Shown: positions 16,434 to 24,403 of the stretch, piece by piece
Layout of the letters: each line of letters starts with the position of its first letter
Numbering within the stretch: the stretch's first letter is position 1
Assembly: GCA_963727535.1 (NCBI GenBank)
Contig: CAVSGR010000004.1
Coordinates: forward strand, 124,001-188,000
Length of the DNA: 64,000 bases
Direction of reading: 5' to 3'
DNA from: RBG-16-34-14 sp963727535
GTDB lineage: Bacteria > Bacteroidota > Ignavibacteria > Ignavibacteriales > Ignavibacteriaceae
Position numbers and translations under genes: made by a program
Notes under the pieces: generated by a model
What the model saw: the letters and a program-made list of their open reading frames with translations, nothing else
Told to the model about the DNA's origin: nothing
The model's database searches: none

Positions 16434-17444
16434 ATGAGCTATCCTACCGAAGAATTACAAGATTCTTTTTTATATCAAAGTAAACCTAAGAAAGAGAAGA
16501 AGAATTATCTTCTACATATAGGGCTTTTTATAATTACATTTATTACTACTACTATTGCCGGAGTACAATGGACAACCGGTACAGCAGGTCCCTATGACTT
16601 TAATCATCTCCTGATAGGGCTGCCTTATTCGATATCAATTTTATTTATACTTACTTGCCATGAATTTGGACACTATTTTGCGGCAATATATCATAAAGTT
16701 AAAGCGACACTTCCTTATTATATTCCTTTCCCACCAGTTCCATTTTTTCTGAACTTTGGAACAATGGGTGCGGTGATAAAAACAAAAACTCCTGTACCGA
16801 CAAAGAAAGCAATGTTTGATATTGGAGTTGCAGGACCAATCGCAGGTTTTGTTGCATGCTTAATAGTTCTCATTTATGGTTTTACGCATGTTCCTGGTAA
16901 AGAATATCTTCTTGCTATTCACCCGGATTTTAATACGCCGGAATATGGCAGTGGTGAGATTAACCTGGTTTTCGGTAACACATTGTTGTTCTCTTTTTTC
17001 AAAACAATTTTTATCAGCCCGGGACAATTCTTCCCACCGATGTCCGAAGTTTATCATTATCCATATCTTTGTGTAGGATGGTTTGGTCTTTTTATCACAG
17101 CAATGAATATGATTCCGGTAGGTCAGCTTGATGGCGGGCATATTGGTTATACTTTGTTCGGGAAGGAAACTCATTTTAAAATTGCAGTAGTATCTTTTTC
17201 AATATTATTTGTTTTAGGTGTACTCGGTATAATTGAATCGACTTTAGATTTTCATATTGGTTTTGGTTGGTCAGGTTGGCTTTTTTGGGCAGTTATTCTT
17301 TATTTCGTAATAAAGATTGAGCACCCGCCCATTCAAGATGATACTGAACTGGACTTTAAGAGGAAGATTATCGCCTATTTTAGTTTCTTTATATTGATAA
17401 TCTCTTTTTCACCGACACCGTTTTTAGTAACGATTCCCGGCTAA
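16434..17444 (+). CDS. Site-2 protease family (M50) membrane metalloprotease
   Basis: Intramembrane zinc protease. The catalytic HEFGH is at residues 76-80, and the third zinc ligand lies in NMIPVGQLDGGH (225-236). Six or seven hydrophobic segments surround them. There is no PDZ domain, unlike RseP, so it belongs with the compact M50 proteins common in Bacteroidota and cyanobacteria. The substrate is unknown; site-2 proteases typically cut anti-sigma factors or signal-peptide remnants. It is the last gene of the run starting at the deacetylase. Confidence 0.9.
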   Translation: MSYPTEELQDSFLYQSKPKKEKKNYLLHIGLFIITFITTTIAGVQWTTGTAGPYDFNHLLIGLPYSISILFILTCHEFGHYFAAIYHKVKATLPYYIPFPPVPFFLNFGTMGAVIKTKTPVPTKKAMFDIGVAGPIAGFVACLIVLIYGFTHVPGKEYLLAIHPDFNTPEYGSGEINLVFGNTLLFSFFKTIFISPGQFFPPMSEVYHYPYLCVGWFGLFITAMNMIPVGQLDGGHIGYTLFGKETHFKIAVVSFSILFVLGVLGIIESTLDFHIGFGWSGWLFWAVILYFVIKIEHPPIQDDTELDFKRKIIAYFSFFILIISFSPTPFLVTIPG

Positions 17445-17499
17445 TTGAGGGTCAATTTTTTGCACTTATAAAAAAATTATTTACGGCTAATTTAACTAT

Positions 17500-18291
17500 A
17501 TGCGAAAATTCTTTATAGCAATTCTCCTGTTCGCGTTCTTATCGGGCTGCGAAAAAACATTTGATGATGTAGTTGATGTTAACAAGACAAGTTACCAGGT
17601 AACAAGTCTTAATAATTTTACTTCTTTCAGGTATGTAGCTGGGGATTCATTACTTACAATTTTTATTTATTTAAATTCTTCAAAAGATGTGAACCAGGTT
17701 TTCTGCAATGTTATTGCCTCTGATGATAGTAAGCTGAATAATGATCCTGTTTTGCTTCTTGATAACGGCAAAAATGGTGATGCAACTGCAGGTGACAATA
17801 AGTTTACGGTCTTGTTTCCTATGAGCCGATATTACCCTGTTGGAACATATACGATTAATTATTTTGTCATCGATAATGGCGGAAACACAAAACAGGTCGC
17901 TCTCCACCAGTTTACTTATGATAATGGACAGGCTAACATTGCGCCGGTTATATCAAATGTTTTTATTGACCCAGATACTCTTGTTGTAACAGACACGACT
18001 GTAATCCTGACAACAGTACTGGCGACCGACGATAATGGATTAAATGATATAGAAAGTGTTTATTTCGTTGTTTATAAGCCAGATAGTACAACTAATAATT
18101 CTCAGATATTTATGTTTGACGATGGTAATTTTGATGAACATGGAGATGAAACAGCAAAAGACGGAATTTTTTCCCGCTTCATCAAAATAAATCAATCTAA
18201 CGCTAAAGGTATATACCGCTTTGAGTTTACAGCGAAAGATCGTGGAGGACTTTTCAGCAACACCATTAATTATTCTGTGCTTATTCAATGA
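17500..18291 (+). CDS. Secreted lipoprotein with two Ig-like repeats
   Basis: The N-terminus MRKFFIAILLFAFLSGCEK is a clear lipoprotein signal with the acylated cysteine at residue 17. Two homologous segments follow. The first has LLLDNGKNGDATAGDNKFT (about 85-105) and the second has FDDGNFDEHGDETAKDGIFS (about 205-228), each followed by a YxIxxFxxDxGG-type strand. These acidic loops may bind calcium. I recognise the layout from secreted anchor-type domains but no defined function. The stop overlaps the next gene by four bases (ATGA), linking it to the propeller protein. Confidence 0.7.
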   Translation: MRKFFIAILLFAFLSGCEKTFDDVVDVNKTSYQVTSLNNFTSFRYVAGDSLLTIFIYLNSSKDVNQVFCNVIASDDSKLNNDPVLLLDNGKNGDATAGDNKFTVLFPMSRYYPVGTYTINYFVIDNGGNTKQVALHQFTYDNGQANIAPVISNVFIDPDTLVVTDTTVILTTVLATDDNGLNDIESVYFVVYKPDSTTNNSQIFMFDDGNFDEHGDETAKDGIFSRFIKINQSNAKGIYRFEFTAKDRGGLFSNTINYSVLIQ

Positions 18292-19856
18292 AAATAAAAT
18301 ATATTTTAATCTTCACTATAATATTTTTTTCTGTAAAGTCTTTTCCACAAATAAGACCGGAAACATATTCTCTTAAAGCTGACAAAAATCATTTATCTAA
18401 AATTTATTCCTCAAACCCGGTAAGTAATAGTATTGGTGATATTATTACAATTGGAGATACTGTTTGGTTAGGAACAACCAAAGGTGTCAGTGTATCGTTT
18501 GATAGAGGAAATAACTGGACTAATTTTTATGGAAATGAAGCTTTTGGAACAATGGGTATATCAGCAATAGCGTATGATACTTCTAGTAGTACTTTTTGGG
18601 CTGCGAAACTCTATTATACACCTCTCGGAGATGAAGAAGTCCAAACGGGTGGTGGATTAGCCTATACATCCGATAATGGTGTTAGTTGGAATACTATTCC
18701 ACAGCCTTTGGATGCCAAAGATGATACTCTGATTTCGTATGGAATAAATGACGGGGTTAATTTACCAATGGTACAGGCACTCGATGTAATTGTTCCGCAA
18801 CAGAATGTTGTTTATGATATTGCATTTACAAAAGGTACAATTTGGGTAGCCTCATGGTCCGGTGGTCTGAGGAAAGCAAGCATAGATAGCATTATGCAAA
18901 ATCCAAATTACAGATGGAGCAGGGTTTTACTTCCCTCGGATGCCTTGGATCAAATTTCTCCGGAAGATACTATAAAATTTAAATTAGAACCTAGAAAGAA
19001 TAATAATCATCTTGGATTTTCTGTTAAGAGTATAGGTGATTCTGTTTTATATGTTGGTACAGCGGGTGGAATTAATAAGTCCACTGATGGAGGAATTTCT
19101 TGGCGGAAATTTAACCATACAAATCAAAATAATCCAATTGGTGGAAATTGGGTTGTTGCTCTTGCTTATAACAGCAATAAGTTATGGGCTGCTACACGAA
19201 AGGCTGACGGAGAAACGGAAGTTTATGGAGTGAGTTCTTCTTCAGATGGTGGAGAAAATTGGGAAACATTTTTGAATGGTGAAATGGTATGGAATTTTGG
19301 TTTCAAAGATAATGATGTTATCGCTGCAACAGACAATGGAGCTTTTCGAAGCAGCAACGGTGGAAATAGCTGGATTCTTCCGAATAATATTGCTGACAAA
19401 AACTCAGGAGTTGCATTATTCAATACAGAATTCAATAGTGCAGCATCTGAAGGGAATGATATCTGGCTTGGCTCAAACGATGGTCTGGCAAAATTAACTG
19501 AAACGGGATTTTGGACCGGTGATTGGAAAATTTATTTTGCTTCAGTTGCTGTTGAATCTGCAGCCGAAACATATTGTTATCCGAATCCTTTTTCTCCAAA
19601 GCTCGATATTCTTAAGATTAAGTACAGCACCAATGGAGAAAGTAAGAAAATAACTATCAGGATTTTTGATTTTGCAATGAACATTGTTAAAACAGTTATT
19701 CAGAATGCTGACCGGATCAAAACTCTTGATGACGCTCCTGAAAAATGGGATGGAAAAGACGAGGACGGCAATGTAGTTCCTAACGGTGTTTATTTTTACA
19801 GGATTGATTTCGATTCCGATAATCCTGTTTTTGGAAAGATTATAGTTTTACAATAA
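18288..19856 (+). CDS. Secreted beta-propeller with C-terminal FlgD-like sorting module
   Basis: A 522-residue extracellular protein with a signal peptide (to about SFPQ, residue 21). The body carries repeated BNR/sortilin-like words such as GVSVSFDRGNNWTNF, YTSDNGVSWNT, KSTDGGISWRKF, SSSDGGENWET and RSSNGGNSWI, giving a photosynthesis-stability-factor-like propeller. The C-terminus (from CYPNPFSP) with GNVVPNGVYFYRI is a FlgD-like Ig domain of the kind used as a type IX secretion tail. Context: lipoprotein upstream, PorV-like barrels downstream. Likely surface exposed; the ligand is unknown. Confidence 0.8.
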   Translation: MKIKYILIFTIIFFSVKSFPQIRPETYSLKADKNHLSKIYSSNPVSNSIGDIITIGDTVWLGTTKGVSVSFDRGNNWTNFYGNEAFGTMGISAIAYDTSSSTFWAAKLYYTPLGDEEVQTGGGLAYTSDNGVSWNTIPQPLDAKDDTLISYGINDGVNLPMVQALDVIVPQQNVVYDIAFTKGTIWVASWSGGLRKASIDSIMQNPNYRWSRVLLPSDALDQISPEDTIKFKLEPRKNNNHLGFSVKSIGDSVLYVGTAGGINKSTDGGISWRKFNHTNQNNPIGGNWVVALAYNSNKLWAATRKADGETEVYGVSSSSDGGENWETFLNGEMVWNFGFKDNDVIAATDNGAFRSSNGGNSWILPNNIADKNSGVALFNTEFNSAASEGNDIWLGSNDGLAKLTETGFWTGDWKIYFASVAVESAAETYCYPNPFSPKLDILKIKYSTNGESKKITIRIFDFAMNIVKTVIQNADRIKTLDDAPEKWDGKDEDGNVVPNGVYFYRIDFDSDNPVFGKIIVLQ

Positions 19857-19870
19857 TAAAGATTTTATAA

Positions 19871-20938
19871 GTGGACAAAAATTTTAATATCAATGTCATT
19901 CTGGGGAGTATAACAACGAAGAATCTTTCTCTTCATTTGAAAAAGATAGCAATTATAATATTAATTTTATTTTCTCAGGCTCTCTTTGCACAGCCAAAAA
20001 TTTCCGGGCTAGCTTCTGAACCGGGAGCTTTCAGCAGGATGGGATTTGGTGCACGAGGAATTGGAATGGGAAATGCAATGTCTGCTGTTACTACCGGAAA
20101 TCTTGTTTCCTATTATAATCCTGCTCTTACAGTTTTCCAGGAAGGGAATTCATTCCAGACATCATATTCATTTCTATCTCTCGATAGATCATTGAATTTT
20201 TTGAACTTTACAAAGAAATTCGACTTCTATAGTAAGAAAGATTCTTTGAAAGAAAATCGTGAACCGAGATCGACAGCCGGAGTTACTATAGGTATTATTA
20301 ATTCCGGCGTAAGTAAAATAGATGGACGCGATAATAACGGTTTGAAGACAGGAGATCTTTCAACTTCAGAAAACCAATTCTTTGTAGGTTTGTCCAATAA
20401 ATTTTCTAAGAAATTTTCTTTAGGTATTAATGCCAAAGTTTTTTACTATAAGCTTTACGAAAAAGTAAGGTCAAGTGGATTCGGTCTGGATATAGGGGCT
20501 CTTTATGTAGTGAATGATCAATACACAGTTTCCTTTGTGGTATCCGATATAAACAGCAAGTATAAATGGGATACTGCGCCGATTTATGGGCAGGACGGTA
20601 CGACAACTACCGATAAATTTCCTATGCTGGTGAAAGCTGGAGTCGGGTATAATAATAAGGAGTTAAAATTAACAGCCTCGGCAGAGTTTGAAAGAAGCAG
20701 CGTAAAAACAAATATTGTAAGATTAGGAGTCGAGTATAATATTTATGAAAATCTTTTTCTCAGGGGTGGCATAGATCAGTTTGATTTGAGCAACTCTGAC
20801 AGTCCTGCAAAACCTGCTTTGGGATTTTCATATTATAAAACTTTCGACAATATTGTAATTGGTGTTGATTATGCCTTTATGATCGAACAGTATTCACCAC
20901 AGGACAGGCATATTGTTGGAATAAATGTTAATTTTTGA
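19871..20938 (+). CDS. PorV/PorQ-family outer-membrane protein
   Basis: Outer-membrane beta-barrel related to PorV, the type IX secretion component, and to FadL-like barrels. FGARGIGMGNAMSAV followed by SYYNPAL (about residues 59-85) is the family signature. The barrel strands end in GINVNF with terminal phenylalanine. The frame opens with GTG at 19871, but a hydrophobic signal (KKIAIIILILFSQALFAQ) starts at a TTG codon at 19937, which may be the real start. A paralogue follows at once, and the T9SS-like cargo lies upstream. Confidence 0.8.
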   Translation: MDKNFNINVILGSITTKNLSLHLKKIAIIILILFSQALFAQPKISGLASEPGAFSRMGFGARGIGMGNAMSAVTTGNLVSYYNPALTVFQEGNSFQTSYSFLSLDRSLNFLNFTKKFDFYSKKDSLKENREPRSTAGVTIGIINSGVSKIDGRDNNGLKTGDLSTSENQFFVGLSNKFSKKFSLGINAKVFYYKLYEKVRSSGFGLDIGALYVVNDQYTVSFVVSDINSKYKWDTAPIYGQDGTTTTDKFPMLVKAGVGYNNKELKLTASAEFERSSVKTNIVRLGVEYNIYENLFLRGGIDQFDLSNSDSPAKPALGFSYYKTFDNIVIGVDYAFMIEQYSPQDRHIVGINVNF

Positions 20939-20939
20939 T

Positions 20940-21012
20940 TTCAAATCTCAAAACTCAATCCGCCAGAGGCGGATCAAATCTATTTTTTCACATTTGGAAT
21001 TTGAGATTTGAA
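20940..21012. repeat. Nested inverted repeat between the two PorV-like genes
   Basis: Outer perfect 13-base arms TTCAAATCTCAAA (20940-20952) and 21000-21012; inner perfect palindrome TCCGCC-AGA-GGCGGA (20959-20973). The whole 73-base element fills the gap and reaches past a TTG codon at 21008 that could otherwise be read as the start of the next gene. This argues that the element was inserted between the paralogues. Confidence 0.75.
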
Positions 21013-21028
21013 GTTTTCGAAAAAGTTT

Positions 21029-21928
21029 ATGAAAAAAATAATTTTATTTATAATAATTCCTTTAACAAGCATACTGCCTCAGTCTGCAGGAAATAGCGGA
21101 TTGTCATTTCTTAAATTCGGATTTGGGGCAAGGAATATTTCTATGGGAGATGTCGGCTCAGTATTATCGAATGATGTTACTGCTTTATTTTATAATCCTG
21201 CAAACCTTGCCGGTAATGATGAATCTCAAATAATGTTCATGCATAATGAATGGGTACAGGATGTAACGAGTGAAGTAGTCGGAGTTAAATCAACAATATT
21301 TGGGTTGCCCGTTGCATTAGGTCTAAACACAACTTCTGTAAGCGAAATTCCGATAAGACAAAAAGCTGAACCGGAGCCCGAAGGAACATTCAATGCAAAT
21401 TATTTTTTCGGAAGCCTCTCGACTGGGTTTTTCTTAAATGAGAATATCTCTGTTGGTGTTACTGCCAAATATCTTTACGAAGGCTTATACACGGACGAAT
21501 CAACTGGTTTCGGTGTTGACCTCGGCTTAAAATATAAAACACCTTATAAAGGATTAACAGCCGCAGCAGTTGTGAAAAATCTTGGTTCAATGAATGCTTT
21601 GAGAGATGAAAGTACAAAGCTTCCAACGGAATTCAGAGCAGGTGCGGCATATTCTTTCGATTTAAGCGAATCTGATTTTGGATTAATTGCAGCAGGAGAA
21701 TTTCAAAAATACACTTCTGATGATAATCCTCATTTTAATTTTGGAGGGGAAATAATGTATAAAAATATTATTGCTCTACGTGCGGGATACCAAACAGGGT
21801 ATGAGTCGAGAGACTTTACAGGAGGTGTAGGCTTAATTTGGGGTAATCTTAATTTTGATTATGCTTTTGTTCCATTTTCCCTCGGTTTTGGAAGCGCCAA
21901 TCTTTTCTCATTAAGTTTTAAATTTTAA
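21029..21928 (+). CDS. PorV/PorQ-family outer-membrane protein (second copy)
   Basis: Paralogue of the preceding barrel. From ATG at 21029 the signal MKKIILFIIIPLTSILPQ is followed by FLKFGFGARNISMGDVGSV and ALFYNPANLAG, the PorV/PorQ/UPF0164 signature, then GVDLGLKYKTPYKGLTAAA and a barrel ending LFSLSFKF. I prefer the ATG to a TTG at 21008 because the latter lies inside the inverted repeat. Such proteins either serve the type IX translocon as cargo shuttles or form lipid pores; I cannot tell which from the sequence. Confidence 0.85.
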   Translation: MKKIILFIIIPLTSILPQSAGNSGLSFLKFGFGARNISMGDVGSVLSNDVTALFYNPANLAGNDESQIMFMHNEWVQDVTSEVVGVKSTIFGLPVALGLNTTSVSEIPIRQKAEPEPEGTFNANYFFGSLSTGFFLNENISVGVTAKYLYEGLYTDESTGFGVDLGLKYKTPYKGLTAAAVVKNLGSMNALRDESTKLPTEFRAGAAYSFDLSESDFGLIAAGEFQKYTSDDNPHFNFGGEIMYKNIIALRAGYQTGYESRDFTGGVGLIWGNLNFDYAFVPFSLGFGSANLFSLSFKF

Positions 21929-21966
21929 CTTTAACCTGGTTCTTTCTGATAATTCTTAAATACTAA

Positions 21967-22984
21967 ATGAATGAAACCTCATTACAAGTCGAGTATCAGA
22001 AGTTATGCCCAGGTGTAACTAAAGTTTTTGTCGTCCCAAAGATTCCACAAAAAAACAGGGATACGAGTTATCTCTATCAATTTTATAAAAATTTTCTCGA
22101 AAATTCTTCTTCACAAATAAAAGTTAAAACTTTTAATGCGGCATTTCTCCCTTTAATTTTCCTTAGCAGATTAAAATTCGAGAAAAGTATTCTTCATTAT
22201 CACTGGTTTGAATTCGAGGATGCAAAATCTTTTGTTGGAATAAAATGGAAGTTATTCTGGATTATCATATACAAAATCTTAGGCGGAAAAATAATCTGGA
22301 CTGTTCACAATAAATATCCCCATCACAATAAATATCTATATCTTAATAAAAAGATCAGAAGGCTGATTGCGACGCTGGCAAACAGGTTACATATTCATTG
22401 CGAAAGTGCAATTGAAACATGTGTAGAAATTTTAGGTGTTTCCCAAGATAAATTTTTTGTTGTAAAACATCCTGAGTTTTTACCAATAATTATTGAAAGA
22501 GATAAAGCACATGAAAAAATGAATCAGGAATATTTGCAAAACAAAATAATGCCGGAAGATAAGATATTTTTGATGTTTGGTGCTATCGCTGAGTATAAAG
22601 GTATTAAAGAAGTAATAAATATTTTTAAAGGATTGGATAAACGAAATAAACTTTTAATTGCGGGATTTATAAAAAGAAGGAATGAAAAATATTATAATGA
22701 ATTACAATCAATTTCTAATAAAGAAACTGTTTTTATAATTGGTAAAATGATTCCAGATGAGTATGTCCCTTATTTCTTTGGCTCTTGCTGATTGTACTAT
22801 TTTTAATTACAGAGATGTACTAACATCAGGTGGTGTGCATCTTGCCCTTGCTTATAAGAAACCCGTTATTGCTCCTTTATCAGGTTGCTTAAAAGAATTG
22901 CAAAACAACCAGATCAATTTTTTTAAGATTGATGAAGATAGAAATAAAAACCTGGTTGATGTTATTAAAAAGTATGCGTATTAA
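21967..22984 (+). pseudogene. GT4-like glycosyltransferase, frameshifted near the C-terminal third
   Basis: GT-B fold glycosyltransferase. The first frame (21967-22791) has HYHWFEFEDAKS, IIWTVHNKYPHHNKY and the donor-domain start FLMFGAIAEYKGI. It ends prematurely at PYFFGSC. A second frame continues ADCTIFNYRDVLTSGGVHLALAYKKPVIAP, the nucleotide-sugar binding part of the same domain. Dropping one base near 22783 (GGC T CTT) gives YVPYFFGLADCTIFNYR with no gap. It is followed 24 bases later by the flippase gene and so opens the first glycan cluster. Confidence 0.82.
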
Positions 22985-23008
22985 AACGACAGAAAAACCA
23001 TATAAGAT

Positions 23009-24403
23009 TTGAACAAAAATCTGCGAAATACACTCTCACTTTTTTCAATGGATTTAGTGCTTAAATTCATTGGATTTCTTTCTACTGCTTACCTTGCACG
23101 TGTTTTGGGGAAATCCGGATTTGGTACAATCAGTATTGGCGTTTCGGTAATGAACTATGCATTTGTTTTATCTGATTGTGGCTTAACAGTTTTGGGCACA
23201 AGAAAGATTGCAGCCGGATTAAAAGCAGATGAAATATCAGGTCAAATAGTTTATGGAAAGTTTATTTTATCTGTAGTAATATTTCTGCTAACAGCTTTCG
23301 TGACTTTGCTATTAACGGGCTTCACAGAGAATACTTACGTAATTTTATCTTATATCCTTTTCTTATTCCCGGCGGCTTTTATACTTGACTGGTTCTTTGT
23401 TGGTATTCAAAAGATGGATACCGTTGCTTATGTGAGAATAGTTGGTACAGCAATTTATTTTTTATTAGTTGTTATTCTTGTAAGAAACCAATCAGGTACA
23501 ATTTTAACCGGAATTGCATGGACAGCAGGTGGTGTTTCAACAGCTTTGTTATACTTTTTCTTTTATAAAAAAAGTAATCATTCGGTTCATTTCGGTGGAA
23601 TAAAAAAGTTTGTAAATATTATTAAAGAATCTTTTCCTCTTGGGATGGCTTCCTATTTATCACAGTTCATCATTGCTTTTCCTGTAATTTATATAGCATA
23701 TATTTCCGGCAATTCCAAAGCGGGCATTTTCAGTGCAGCTTTTAAAATGATTGCATTATTCCTTGTTTTTGATAGGGTCTTTGTAACATTATTTCTTCCC
23801 AAAATCACAGGAGTTATTTCAAATGTGGAAAGTTCACTTGAAGAAATTTTTGGAACCGTTTTGAAAATTGTAGTTAGTTTTACTTTAGTAGTCTCAATGT
23901 TTTTATTCCTATTCAGTGATTTTATTATTCTTAAAGTTTTTGGTGGCGATTATTCAGAGTCAATACTTATATTTAAAATACTATTGGTTTACTTTGCGTT
24001 TACAATTATAGATTCGGTTTTCGCAAATACTCTGATTGGAATGAAGAAAGAAAAAGTTTATACCTTATCGCTTCTTATAGGCGTTATATCAATTCTTATT
24101 TTTACTTTTGCTTTAACTCCATTCTGGCATGAGTATGCAATTATTATTTCTTTTATCTTGCTCGATATAATTTCACTTTCCTATATGATAATTTATCTTA
24201 GAAAAGATATTAAAATAAAAGTAGCCAGTTCTATTATACTTCCTGTGCTAATAACTTCAATGGTTCTATTGTTTTTTATTTTCTTTCCAATGTCACTTTA
24301 TTTTCAGTTGTTAGTCGTAATTGTATTTCTTATTCCCGTGCTGATTGCAGTTACCGGCTTTAGAAAAAATGAAATAGAGTTTATTAAACGGATTTTCATT
24401 TGA
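23009..24403 (+). CDS. Wzx-type oligosaccharide flippase
   Basis: Inner-membrane flippase of the polysaccharide-transport branch of the MOP superfamily, moving lipid-linked sugar units to the periplasm. It is 464 residues with about 14 hydrophobic segments. The opening LSLFSMDLVLKFIGFLSTAYLARVLG and later SFPLGMASYLSQF and KAGIFSAAFKM are typical. The start is TTG; the stop overlaps the next gene's TTG. Adjacent glycosyltransferases and a deacetylase support a role in surface-glycan assembly; the sugar unit is unknown. Confidence 0.88.
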   Translation: MNKNLRNTLSLFSMDLVLKFIGFLSTAYLARVLGKSGFGTISIGVSVMNYAFVLSDCGLTVLGTRKIAAGLKADEISGQIVYGKFILSVVIFLLTAFVTLLLTGFTENTYVILSYILFLFPAAFILDWFFVGIQKMDTVAYVRIVGTAIYFLLVVILVRNQSGTILTGIAWTAGGVSTALLYFFFYKKSNHSVHFGGIKKFVNIIKESFPLGMASYLSQFIIAFPVIYIAYISGNSKAGIFSAAFKMIALFLVFDRVFVTLFLPKITGVISNVESSLEEIFGTVLKIVVSFTLVVSMFLFLFSDFIILKVFGGDYSESILIFKILLVYFAFTIIDSVFANTLIGMKKEKVYTLSLLIGVISILIFTFALTPFWHEYAIIISFILLDIISLSYMIIYLRKDIKIKVASSIILPVLITSMVLLFFIFFPMSLYFQLLVVIVFLIPVLIAVTGFRKNEIEFIKRIFI

